Shown here: one piece after another, positions 12,701 through 25,600 of the stretch
Layout: every line of letters starts with the position of its first letter
How positions within the stretch are numbered: position 1 is the stretch's first letter
From: Brugia malayi
Lineage: Eukaryota > Nematoda > Chromadorea > Rhabditida > Onchocercidae
Length of the DNA stretch: 64,000 nt
Reading direction: 5' to 3'
Assembly (NCBI RefSeq): GCF_000002995.4
Contig: NW_025062476.1
Span: 11,096,501-11,160,500, forward strand
Notes under the pieces: generated by a model
What the model saw: only the letters and a program-made list of their open reading frames with translations
Databases searched by the model: none
What the model was told of the DNA's origin: nothing
Translations under genes and position numbers: made by a program

Positions 12701-13381
12701 TTACAGTTTCAAGCTAAATATAGCAGAAGTTAATGGAACTTTTTAGTCTTTAGTAATAAATTATTAAACTTTTTTCTTTTCAGAATTTCATATCTTTTTA
12801 TCACATTCTCATTTGAATCTATCGCTATTTCATCTTTCTAATTTTTTTTTTCTTTAATTTTTTTTTTGTTTTTCTCCTTTTCCTTTCTGTTCCACTTATA
12901 TTACATCATTGAAATAAAAATGTGAAATGATTCCATTGAGGTATCCATCGTTTTCAGCTTACTTTTTGCCTTTTTTTTTTTTTGTTTGCTTGAAGTATCC
13001 TAATGAAATGAACGTATTGAAAGAATTTTGATTGAAAAAATTCTTAGCAAAAATCCATGAATATATTTTTTTTTTTTTGGTGCTATCATTTATAAAAAAG
13101 AAATGAGAAAGATGTATATCCGAAATAACTTTTCAATTTTTTTCCTTTTTCCTTCATTCTCAAATCAAAGCTATTCCTAATGATTAAAAAAGTATGGTTC
13201 ATTTGATATGAAAATTTTTAGCATTCACTAATAAATGAGTGTTGTTATAAATTCATGCAATTAATAAACTAAGAAGAATGAAATTGCAATAAACTGTATA
13301 TTTCGATTTTGAGAATATTTCGAGAATGAGAATTTTGAGAATGAGAATATTCCGATTTTGTACAATTATTTTTTTATTTAG

Positions 13382-13640
13382 CATTACTATGATAGTACCA
13401 TCATTATCATTATTATTGTTATTATTATTATTGTTGTTATTATTATTAGTATTATTATTTTTTTTTATTACATTATTACCATTATTATTATTGTTACTAT
13501 TATTAATTATTATTCATCGTCATTATTATTATCATTATTGTTACATTACTGCCATTATTTATTGTTACTGTTATTATTATTATTGCTATTATTACATTAT
13601 TATTAATTATTATTATCGTTATTATTGTTGTTATAATATA
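13382..13640. repeat. Interrupted (ATT)n triplet array
   Basis: About 260 bases of TTA/ATT triplets with scattered G and C interruptions on the plus strand. Similar arrays occur at about 24760-25090, 33640-33690, 41425-41590 and 47465-47535. Arrays near 27300-27540, 30645-30800 and 50060-50210 show TAA/AAT on the plus strand. Confidence 0.8.
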
Positions 13641-16600
13641 TAATTAAAAATATTAGCAAATAAATGTATAATATTTTAAAAAGTTTCGGTGATTTCATAT
13701 TATAAAAATCATTTCTTTAAAAAGAGTTTTGTATTGACACATTCAAACATATCAATATGTTAAACCATCTTTTTTCAAGCAATTTTATAAAATCCAATAA
13801 AATTTTTACTTATTTTTTTGATCAAATAAATATAAACTACAAAATGAAAAAGAAAAAATTGCTTTTAGATATTTTACATGATGGATTATTTTTTAATTCA
13901 TTATTTAAAATGATGTCAATGGAAATGATTTAAAAAAAAAAAAAAATATAACATAATGAAAGAGCGGAAGAAAAGATAGAATGATGGGGAGAATGAAAAT
14001 GATATGAAAGATAATACATTATAATAACAAAATTATTATTATTAAATTTTTCTCTTTTTTTCTTTTTCTTATAGCTCAATTCTTTTTTGTTAATCTTAAA
14101 TCTTTTCACATTTGAAAAAAAAAAAAATAAGAAGAAATAATCTTTCTTATTCAATCCACAAATATGGCATTACTATTAACTTTTCTTTTTTTTTTTTCTA
14201 AATATAAAAATGGAAAGATTTAAAAGGAAAAATTTTTATCATTTCATTCTTCATCGCAAACAATTCACCGATAATTGCAATGCAATCACTTCTTTTCTTC
14301 TTTTAAAGCTTTTAAAAATTTGAAATAATCAAATGATGGAACTAATTAGAGCAAAGCAATGCCTTGTTTCAATTATTTTTCATTTTATTTCTTAATTTTT
14401 TTTTTCAATTTTTTTTTTTTTTTTTTTTTTTTTGCACTTCTATCCTTAGAAATTAAGAATAATTGATGAAATTTCATTCGTAATTCATCTTTCTCATTTA
14501 TTCATTTCTTCCTTTGTTTGTTTTTTTATATTTAATTTTAAACAAATTATGAATCATAATATGCTCATTTCATTTATTTTTTTGTTATTGTTCTTTAAAA
14601 TCTTGTAAATAATAATGGTGAAGAAAGAAGCAATGATTTCAACAAATATATTTAGGTAAATATGCTCATTAATGTCTTCTAATTTTTTTTTTTTTCTTTA
14701 TAAATTTATTATTTACAGAAATCGTACAATATTCATTGCATTAATGAATAGTGAAAATTTTTAAACTTTTTAAAAAAAATCTATGAATTGCATTTTAACT
14801 GTAAATATTTTCATTTTATTTCAACTTTTCTTGTTTTGTTTTTTTTTTCGTGCATACAATTTACAATTTTAAACTTTAAACAAAAGCAATGATTACGTAA
14901 AGAGATTTAAAAATAATTAAAGTGATAACTGAACATATTTGCATTGTGAAAGTTTTGTTTTAAAGAATGGGGAAGTTTCATTATTTATCGATATAAATAT
15001 TTACCTATTGATTACTTTATCAATTGATTATCAATCGCAATTCTTAAATTAAATTACATTACTTTAAAAATGATAGAATTTTTGTTTTTCTAATCCCATA
15101 TTTAAAATTTTGATTGTATGAAACATTGTCTTCTTTTTTTTTTTCTTTTGATTATTTAAATATATATTTATAAATGAGCATGAAATTTGCTTTTTTTTTT
15201 TTTTTTTTTTTTTGTTAACTTTGGACATACACATATGTTTACAACATTTGATCAAAGCACATGAATTATAGGAAAATTAGCTTTATTCTGATCGAAAATT
15301 TCATGCTAACTACTACTACTGCTACTTAAGTGTATTCAGCTTATTCTGCTGCTATCACCGTATAAATGTAAACAGATGACAGCTGCCTCTCATCACAAAT
15401 TGTATATCACATCAAACGATCAATCATTTAGTTATCTGCAACTGATTAATTAACACTACTTGATAATATGTCGTTATTTGCTATGATTTTTGCAAAGAAA
15501 TGATATGAGAAAAAGTAGTTATTGATGAGTAATATAAATTGCATCTATTATTTTCTTAAATTATTTAATCAATATTTCATAAATCGATACAATTATAATG
15601 TTAATCAATTTCATTTGTAACAATATCATCGTTATCTGTATGAATTATTGTCCATATCATTATCATTCTTATTCATATCATCGCTCACATGATTATAATC
15701 ACGGTATATATCATCGTAGTCGCTGTCACTATCTTCTTTTGTTCACATCGTTATCATCATTTTATCATTATCCTTCATCCATGTATGGTTGCTGTATTTT
15801 GTTTTTATCATTACATTGTCCATATTATCATTATCCTTGTCCGTTATCTTTATCATAATTGTTCATATCATTGCTATCTTTGTTAATATTATTGTTATCA
15901 TTGTCCATGTCATTTATCATTGTTCCTATAATATTGTTTTCCATATCTTAAAAAAAAGAATTTGCCTACTTATTTGTAGTAATATTTATTATTATATAAT
16001 TTTTATTATATATCTAATATTTATTATATAATATCTATACCATACATTCTGCCTTATAATTATATGATTTGTGATGCGATGAAATAAAGTAAAAGCTATT
16101 AATTTTCCTCTAGAAATACAGCCTGAAATTATATCCAACTTTTTTCATATGTTTCTTTCTCTTTTTTTTTTTTTTTTTTTTTAGATTATCAAATGTATGC
16201 ATTTAATCATTCCATATTTTCTTCTCCGATAAAGCATCTCATTTTTTTTTTCTCATTCCATCCCTTGGGCCCATATATTTGTATATATATACATCCTAGA
16301 ACTTGGCTTATTTCTTTTAATAAGTAAAACAAATAGTCACATTTTAGTGGAATGCCCTGAACTTTTGTAATTCTTTTTGTTTCAAAATTTATTAGCGATA
16401 ATTTTAATAGAAATTACCTTAAATCGTAATACAATCATTAATGATATTTTGTATTATATAGAAAAATCTCTAAAATTCAATGAATAATCTGATGATAATA
16501 TGAATTTAATATATAAATATAAATGTTTCAATAGTTGAAATGAAATGTACCTAAGTACTTAGATGTTAAAAAAAAAAATACTAAATTATCATTTAGTAAT

Positions 16601-19600
16601 GATAAAATCCCAATATTATATCATTTTCAATAAAAACGTTATCACCTCGTTCTTCTCCTCACATTAACATTTACTATTTTTTACCGAATACTGAAAATTT
16701 TTCTATTATTTGTCTAATAGTTTTATTAATTCAATCATACATAAAAAATAGTTGTGAATAGTTGCTTATATTTAGATTATTATATAATTTATTGCTTTTT
16801 AATTTGAAGTAAAAATAAAAGTAAAATGAAATTTTTTTTTTTAAATTAATTATCTTTTGTGTACAAAAAAAATGAACAAATTACATGTTTTTTAAAATTT
16901 AAAGTTACATTTTAAATTTAAAGTTTTTTAAAGTTCATTTTTAGTTGTTAATTATTGTTATAATTTAGTATGAATTATTGATAAATTAAACATTTATCAA
17001 ACGTTTAATTTCACAATTCTTTAATTTGTATTGTTACAGCAGTATAAGTAAGTATTATTACAACCATCAATTATTTAAAGTTTAAAAAGTAAAAATGTTT
17101 AAGTTAGGAATAAACGAAAATTGAAAGAAAAAAAGGAGAAAAAGAGAAAACAAAAAAAATGATTGTTTTATGTATAAATAAATTCAAGCAATTTTAATCG
17201 TAATAATATAATCTAACGAAATTAACTCTAAATTATTATTATTCATCATTATTTTTTATATATTGCATTGAAATTTTTTTTTTAAAAACTTATTTTTATT
17301 GCGAATAATTTTATTAAATTGCATTTTTCTGTTTTTCAATTCATTTCATAGCATTCTTTACACATGCAAATAAAACTTTTTAAAGGTTGGAAAATTTTAG
17401 TTAAATATATAATAAAAAATTGTATCGCAGTTAATAAATATAAATTTGTTGAAAATTTTTGTTACAGAAAATTAGGTTTTCTTTTCAGTTAGACATCTTA
17501 TTAAGTTATAATTAATTTCAAATAATCGAAATTAGTTGCAGTTTTATCAGAATACATGTAATTAAAATAATCTAATTTTCTGTAACAATTAAATTGTTCA
17601 ATTCCATTTTTTTTTCTTAACTTTGAACAAATTCATTTGAATTCATTTCAATTGGCTGAAATGATTCAAAATATTATATTTATTGTATATCAATATGTTA
17701 TCTTTAACTATTTGTTATCGATTGATGATAATATAAAAGATTGATCAAATTATATTCGAAATATTCTTGCTTTTTTGCTTTTCATTCACATAAATTTTGT
17801 AATAAGAATAAAATTAATAATAATAAAATTATCGTCAATTTTTCTTTATTAGTAATATATTAGTGATACAATATTATTTCGATTTCAAATCTAAAATTAT
17901 TTAGCAATTCGTTTGATCCATCGAATTACACAAATATATTTTCAAATAGTTTGATTGAAACCATTTAATTAATTTAAATAAGCAATTCAATTGAAATGAT
18001 TTGGTGCATTTAATTAAGCAAATGCACAATAACAAAATGACAACTCTATTTGAAATTGTAAACTTTCCATGAAATTTCTTATTGTTTTTCTAAATAATTT
18101 AAAAGAGAAATAAGAAGACATGAAATACAATTAATCATATTTTGACATTCTTTTTCATTTTTTCCATTTCGTTTATTTCGATTCTATTTGCCATTAATTT
18201 ATATACCAATTAGAAATATTTCATTTATACTTAAAATGAACAAAAAAAATCCACAATATTTTATTCAGATTTTCATCCAAAAAGTAAAAAAAATCAAAAA
18301 AAAAGAGTTAAAATTCATTTTCATTTTTTTTTTTTTTTTTGCATTATCAGTTAAATACAAATTAGCTTAATGTTTAATTTTAGTTTAATATTTAATTTCA
18401 ATCTTCTCCACTATATAGTTAAATTTAAATTTATGAGTGATTAAATACAATGTATTGAAAAAAGAAAGGATAATTTAGCAATACTTCAAAAATTATTCAA
18501 ATTGGGGAAAAAAAAATTATTCCATTAACAAATGAAAAAGAAAAATGGTTTTGTAATTTTTTGAAAAATCAAATTCAAACATTAAATGACAAAAAAAAAA
18601 GTATCAAAAAGAATTTTTCTTTCATATCATAAAAATTTATCAGAAAAAAGAAAAGCCATTTATATTTAATAAAAACTTTCACACGCAAATTTTTTATTCT
18701 GAAATTTTATTTTATCATACAACTATAAGCTAAAGCTAATTATAATGCTGAATTTTTCAAAAGTACATAATGAAATATTTGTTTTATTAAAGCTTACATT
18801 AACAGAAAAAAATTTTTGATTATTATAAAATGAAGATTACATATTTTTTTCAACAAGAATTAATCAATTAACAAACTTTAAACTTTTTTTAAAAAAAGCG
18901 AGAGAGAATGTATAAATTGAAATAGCAAAATTTTCTCCCTGCCTACTTATTAAATAACTTACTTACTTAGTTAATCAAACCATTTTACATTTTCTTATTT
19001 CTCATTAATCATTTTCATATTTCTTACGGTAAGAATTTATCTTTTATTTTATCTTTTTTGCATTTTTTTTTTTTTTTTAAATTTCACTTTATCATTTATT
19101 ATTTGTTTACAATTATAACAGTTCAAAAAAAAGAAAAAAAATGATAAGTACAGTTAGCATTGATAAATAATCATTAATTTTTCCGTTTCATTCTCAAATC
19201 ATTTCATTTTTTTTTTTTTTTTTTGTTTCATTTTTGAATTGTTTTTTTTTCGAAGGTTAATTTTAAAATTATAAATTTATCAAAAATAAGATTGCATAGT
19301 TTAAGATTGCTTGAAATTTTACACATTTCTAATGTCAACTGATGACGAATGCAAGTTGTCGCTTTACTAAAATAACCCAATTTTAGTTTTACGTCATCTG
19401 TAGAGATTGTTGTCACTTTTTGGCATCTTTAGCACCAAGCAAATCCTAACGAATGCTAATTTCTCTTAGCCACTTGTTTTCAAAAATTTCGATCAAACTT
19501 CCTTACATATATCCAATTTTTTTTTTTTCTTTCCTTTTGCTATTTTTTAATCATGTTTTTTTCTTTCTTTCTAACTCAACAAAATTTGTTTTTTGTTTAT

Positions 19601-19750
19601 TTTCTTTCGTTTTTTTTTTCCTCCTTCATTCTTCTTTATTTTTGTTTTTTTTTTGGATTTCATAAAGCAAAAAGAAAGAAAGAAAAAAAAAAAACTAAAT
19701 AATAATTAAAATTGAAATAAAATATGCTATACAAATTCTTATATTTATTT

Positions 19751-19970
19751 TCTTTCTCTCCCACCTTCTCTCTCTCTCTGTCTCTCTCTCTTTTCGATAT
19801 TTTAAGTGAGAGTAAAAAAAAGAAGAAAATAATTATTTTCTTTCTCAAATAATCATAATTTTCATAATTACTTTGCCTTACCTGTTTTACTGTTATTATT
19901 TTAATGCACTTTTGAGAGAGAAAGAGACAGAAAGAGAGAGAGAGAGAGAGTGAGAGGAAAAAAAAGAGGT
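19751..19970. repeat. CT tract and GA tract in inverted orientation
   Basis: A CT-rich tract (19751-19794) and a GA-rich tract (19914-19970) lie 120 bases apart and are imperfect reverse complements, each with a CTGTCTCT or AGAGACAG core. Together they could form a long hairpin, or each could act as a GAGA-type or triplex-forming element. Confidence 0.6.
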
Positions 19971-21268
19971 AATATTTAGTATAAATATCAACAAATCAGT
20001 CACAAATAAATGAGTAATATGTCGTATTCTGTCAATGATGCTTTCAAGCTTAAACTAATCCGTAAAACTTGTTTTGACAATCATATCATATTTTAAGTGG
20101 TTGCATAATATTACCGATTAAATTTTTTGTTTACAGCAAATATTTCTATAAATAAATATTTATTTCTAATAAATAAAGTAATTTTTTTTAGTTTTTTTTT
20201 TTTCTTCTAAATAAATTGATATTTTTTAAGCTTCTTTCCATGCTTCACAGATAAATATTTCAGATTGTATAAATTAATAATTTTGATTTTAAGAAGAATG
20301 AATTGAAAAAATTAAGCAAACAAAACAAGACAGAGTAAAAAATTACTTTATAATTCATTGTAAATTAGTTTCTTTGCTTAATTAAAATTATGCATAATGG
20401 AAATGCATTTTGTTATAATGAAAAAATAAATAAGAAATTTTATATGATAGAAAGTACTTTTGTGAAAAAAGATGTGCAACAGGTAACTTTCACATACTTT
20501 GATTATTAATTTTATGTAAGTTTTAGACAATCTTTGACCAAACATCAGAATATCACAGCAGATTAATTAATTTCACACAACAAAATAATTCAAAAGCATT
20601 AATATCATGTAAAAAAAATTGCACTTATTTAAACTTTTGTTTTTATTTTTTATAAAAAGAAAAATTTTTGAAATCTATAAAAAAATTTTTTAAAAAAAAT
20701 CATTTTTTTATTGCTTAATTATATTGTTTTCTTCTTTTTTTTCTTTCTTTCTTTCAAAAAGCGAAATATTGTAAAATTAAAATTTTTGAAAATTAATATT
20801 TTATGAAAATTGTTTAAAGGTGTAAAATGTAGTGAGAATTTTTCATAAGTTTTTAAATAACACTGTAGCATCAACATGTGCCAATATTTTTTATCCTATT
20901 AAAATAGGTTAATCATACGCTAAAATTTATGATTCCTTTTTAAAATCAATAATTTGAGCCATTTTCATAAAATTAAATTTAACTATGAATTCATTTTAAA
21001 AAACAAATCAATTTTTTACAAAATGCTTCCTTTTTTTTTTTGCCTAACTAACTGCTAATGGATAATTTATAAGCTCAAAATAAAAATAAATAGCACTTTA
21101 TAGCTGCCATAGAATTTTATTAACAAATACTACTTAATCAAGTCAGTAAACTTAATTTTAATATAGCATTTGAATATTTTAGCATGTTTATGTTCAACTT
21201 TTCGAAACGCATTTACTTCATTTTCCGAATTATAACAAAATAATTTGATTTTTTTTTTTTTTTTTCAG

Positions 21269-21416
21269 GAAATGGCAAATATTGTAAATGCAACAGATTA
21301 ATTGGTAAATTAAATTAGAAGATTGTAAATAATTTCATCAGCTATATAAATAAGCAATTACTGTTAGCACAATGCGCTTTGTACGAGAGGATGAAAGTAC
21401 GAAGAAAGAATTAATG
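21269..21416 (+). other. Candidate distal first exon of the PDE4-like gene (promoter A)
   Basis: A strong acceptor (T-run then CAG, AG at 21267-21268) is followed by a 103-base leader and an ATG at 21372 coding MRFVREDESTKKELM. A donor (GTTAAT) follows at 21417 in phase 0. The leader holds a 10-codon uORF (21272-21301). The next exon-like block, 22537-22634, begins in phase 0, so the two can join. Base use is less monotonous than its surroundings. That it belongs to the PDE4 gene about 15.6 kb downstream is inferred from strand and phase only, and the donor is weak. Confidence 0.4.
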
Positions 21417-22536
21417 GTTAATTTCTAAAATTTTTAAAATAATTTTATCAATAACTAGTTTTTTTTTACTTTTTTATAAAAAAATTTAAACAGCCCAATT
21501 CATTTCATTTCGTTACCTAAAAAAGCGTAATTTTTTGATGTATTATTAAAGATTGCGCAAATTATTAAATTTGAATATTTATTTCCAACAAAAAAAAAAA
21601 AAATTATTTCTAATATTATTAGCAAATTATTAAATAGTAAAAAATGCGTAATTATATTTACACTTACATATTTACTTCAACAAATAAATGTAGAAATAAA
21701 TTCTATTTTAACTGAAAATGTATTTAATTTTTCCGTATTTGATTAACCAAAAATTTATTTTTTTTTGTTTAGATTTTTTTTTTTTTTTTGAAAAAATTTT
21801 TTGGCATAAATTAGGCATTTTTTTCGCGTCAATTTTTGCTTCGATTTTGATTTTAGTTCCTTCATAGCAAATAACAGTTTCAGAAAGTCAAAAGCCATTA
21901 AACATTTATTACAATCTAAAAAGCTTTAAGCGAATGCACTTATCCTTTTGATTTTAATAGCTACTTTCAAAAAAAAAAAGGAAGAAAAAAAATTTTTTTT
22001 TGAGGAAAAACAAAATTCTCTAATCTATAAATGACGTAAAATAATGAATTACTTACGACAAATTTCTTTTTTCTTTTGCAAAGTTTTGTAAAAACATTGT
22101 TTAAAAGAGATGAAAAAAAATTTTTTTTTTAGATTTTTGTAAAAATTTAATAATTTTAAATTTATTTATACAAAAATTATTTAATTCCATATATTACTAA
22201 TATTTTCTTTTGCCTTTTATTTTCTTAATTTAAAAAAAAAAAAAAAAAAAATTGGAAAAGTTAAAGAGAAAAATATTGAAATTTATAAAAATAGCATACT
22301 TTTCAGATCAAAAGATAAAAAAAAAAAACATTTAAATAAATAATTTCAACATAAAAATTGTCAAATTTTTTCGTCTTATTTTATTTTATTTGTTGTCTAT
22401 TGAAGTAAAATTGTTAGTTTTACGATCTTTTTTTCTTTTTTTCTTTTTTTTTTTTTTGTCAGAAATAATCGCTTTTATTTATTTTTTTTTTCTCTGTGGA
22501 AATTCACTGAGTATGAAATTAAATATTTAATTATAG

Positions 22537-22634
22537 GAACGAAGTGAATTAAACAGTCTTCTTCAACAACGCCGAAAGCAATGGCGGCAGCGCAATTGGG
22601 CAAGTACAACCCTTCCACCATGGCGTACAGGATG
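22537..22634 (+). other. Candidate second exon of the distal PDE4 isoform
   Basis: After an acceptor (AATTATAG) the frame reads ERSELNSLLQQRRKQWRQR, then NWASTTLPPWRTG. Its GC content is clearly above that of the surrounding DNA. A GC-type donor (TG|GCAAGC) at 22635 leaves two bases, exactly the phase needed to join the UCR1 core exon at 41960, restoring a Trp codon before [10 protein letters not shown]. Other donors (GTACAA, GTACAG) give the wrong phase. I do not recognise the peptide, and the joint is a prediction. Confidence 0.45.
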
Positions 22635-25600
22635 GCAAGCTTTTCTTATTCATTTTAAATTTAAATGTTTCAGTTTTTTTTTTTTTTTCTTTCAAATTTC
22701 TAATTATTTAAATTGTAATTGTGGTGGTAAATGAGTGAGTTATTTGATAAATTGAAAATATTGCAAAAAATTTTCAAACATGTAAAATGAAATATGTAAA
22801 AAGTGCGAATTAGTAATTTGATGGTATAACAAATGACTAAAATGATTGAAATTAATTTGTTAAATTATCAACAGATTTTTAAATTTTTGTTTAATTTTTG
22901 CAACAAATATCTTTTTTTCTTTTTTTTCTTAAAAAAAAAAGAGCAAAATGACAAAATATAAATGGCCAGGCTAAAAAATTGAAATTTTAATGAATTGATG
23001 TTAAATGGGAATCTTAAATCTTTTACTACTTATCCTATTACTCTTTAAAATAACAACTAAATTGAGAGGAAGCAATTTGCTGTTGTAATTAATGATTGAT
23101 CACATGGGTCATTAATTTATGATATTTACCACAGTTTGATTGATTATCCATCTATTATTTCAGTTGGCGATTAGAATATTTAAAAACGAAAAATGAAAAA
23201 CTTAAGCTTTTAACTTGTAATTGTTTATTCAACTTCACGTCGATAATTTTAATATTAAACTAAATTATAATATAGGTTTTGAATGGCATATATCCTATTT
23301 TTTCTTGACTTTATCATAAGTACAAAGGTAATTTATGCATATATTAGTGTGTGATAATCATACGCGATTTATCATTTGACGTCTTTTACGTAAACAATTA
23401 CAATTCTTTTGCGTGATGTCTTACAAAAATATAAATAAAGTTGCAATAAGTATGAAAGTGTATAAAATTGATCCATCTAAAGATTGCTTTTTTGTAAATT
23501 CGATTTAATTTCATTAACTTTTTCGAATGATATTTCCTCAAATTCTCTTTAAAAAAAAAAAAAAATTTCTTTAAACTTTTTATTTATTTTATTTTTTGTG
23601 CTTTTATTAAGGAAATAAAAGACATTGATAACGAAAGGATGAATGTTATATAAACATTTGGTACTTTTTAAAATGATCAATAATTGAATTAGAGTTTTAA
23701 GCAAAGCTTTAAAAAAAAAATTTTTCAAAATTATTTAAATAAGATTTGAAAAAAGATGATTCGCTGATATGCAATGCAATCAAAAAAGAAAAAAAGCCAA
23801 CAATAAAAAAAAGTTATTGTCGAAAAAAATTTAATGAAAATTTAAATATTAATGTAAAGAAAATGCACTTAGTTGAAGTGTTCATTGTTTGATATATATG
23901 CAAATAATATAAATTAGTTTTGTTTTGTTTTTTTTTTTTTTACAAAATATAAATTAAAACAAAATAAAATAGAAAAAATAATAATTAAGACAAAAATTGA
24001 AATAAAATAAAAAACAAAAGTGGAATCGATTTTTAAAATTAAATTAATGTTAATAATTACTGCAACCAAAAAAAAAAAAAGAAATCAATATTACTGATTA
24101 ATTATCACTATCATTAATTAATATCTCTTATTCACAATAACTAACTTTCATAATAAAGATTTCACTATTTAATTTTTTTAAATTATAAGTATGAAATTTT
24201 TTTGATTTATAATCGCCTAATACATAACACATTTTTTGTACTATAACACTTTAGCATTTGTTAAATTAACAATTGATGGATTACATTTGCTATAGATTAG
24301 TGGGAAATTTAAAAAAGAAAAGAACATCTTTTCTTTTTTTTTACACTTTAGTTTTTTTTTATGTTTGTATATTAACTCTTCCTCATTTTAAATTTTATTA
24401 TGTTAAGAATTTCTTCTTAAGTTATTGTTGAAATTATTGAAGGAATGCCATACCAATTCAATATTTATGTATTTCTATTTATTTATTAATTTGCTCATTC
24501 TTTCCGTTCCTTTCATTTTATTTATTTTTTTTTTTTTTTTTGTCGAAAATTTAAAAAATGACATTTGGTATGCATATGGTATGTGATATTCGATAAAGTA
24601 TGCAAGAAATGCCTATGATTTTTTCTTTCTTTAACACATTAAATGAAGTAAGATAATAACTTATGTCGTTCCTTCAATACAGCTTTTATAAATTTTATAA
24701 TAAAACCTATCATTTTTAACATCTTTTGATTTACTACTATTCTTTTCATTACTATTAATTAAAAAGAATTATTATTACTACTATAATATTATTATTAGTA
24801 TCATTATCATTATCATTATTAATTGTTATCATTAATTATTATTCACATTTGCTAATAATATTATTATTTATATTATTTTTGTTTGTTAATAGTTTTATTA
24901 ACAAATGTTCTTAAATCTTTTGATTTAATCAACTTATTATTATCCTTCTAAAAGTCTATTATTAATTTATATTATCCTTCTATTATTATTATTATCTCTC
25001 CAAACTTATTATTACTACAAATATTATCATTATCATTTTTATTATTAGCTAATCATCATTAACGATATTATTATTTTTACTATTAATTATCGGTTGTCTT
25101 ATTGCTAACACGTTGTTTTGCAAATATTTTAGAATTAATTATCAGAATTATTATTTTTACTACCATTACCATTGCATTTTATTTGAGGAAGAACGAAGAA
25201 AAAGGTATAATTTTATTAATTTATCATTTTTTTGGTCAACATTCAGCTGTAGAAGAGTAAGACGGAAAAAGAAGGAAAAAAAAATTAATTTAAAATATAG
25301 GGTGGTTATATCATGAGGAATAATATGACAATAAAATTTCCTTTTAATTTTTATTTAATTCAAAAAATCTTCCTCAGCTTTTTGCTTTCTATTTTATTCA
25401 TAATATATATAAAAATATGTTGTCTTCTCATCATTTAATATTAAAATTAAAAAATAAACAATATAAATTAGCAAAACTTTAATCTAAAACACCAACTAAA
25501 TTACAAAAATGATATAACCGTTATTATCACTATGATAATAATCATCATCTTTTTCTTCACTATGACTGCTTGTTATTATTATCATTATTATTACTACTAC

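Larger units (their letters stand above)
9077..21268. other. 12 kb AT-rich noncoding stretch with homopolymers and simple repeats
   Basis: No gene is recognised on either strand. The sequence is dominated by T and A runs of 8-24 bases, CT tracts (about 11345-11362, 12595-12630), an ATT array (13382-13640), a pyrimidine-rich ATC/ATT stretch (15600-15950), and a CT/GA inverted pair (19751-19970). It holds the 41-base palindrome at 9726-9766 and a patch of higher complexity at 19228-19470. It separates the divergent M6/PLP-like and PDE4-like genes and probably contains regulatory DNA for both. Confidence 0.5.

Noticed and set aside
13326..13643. 105-codon Leu/Tyr-rich frame
   Set aside because: Translation of the ATT array; no start context, splice structure or family similarity.
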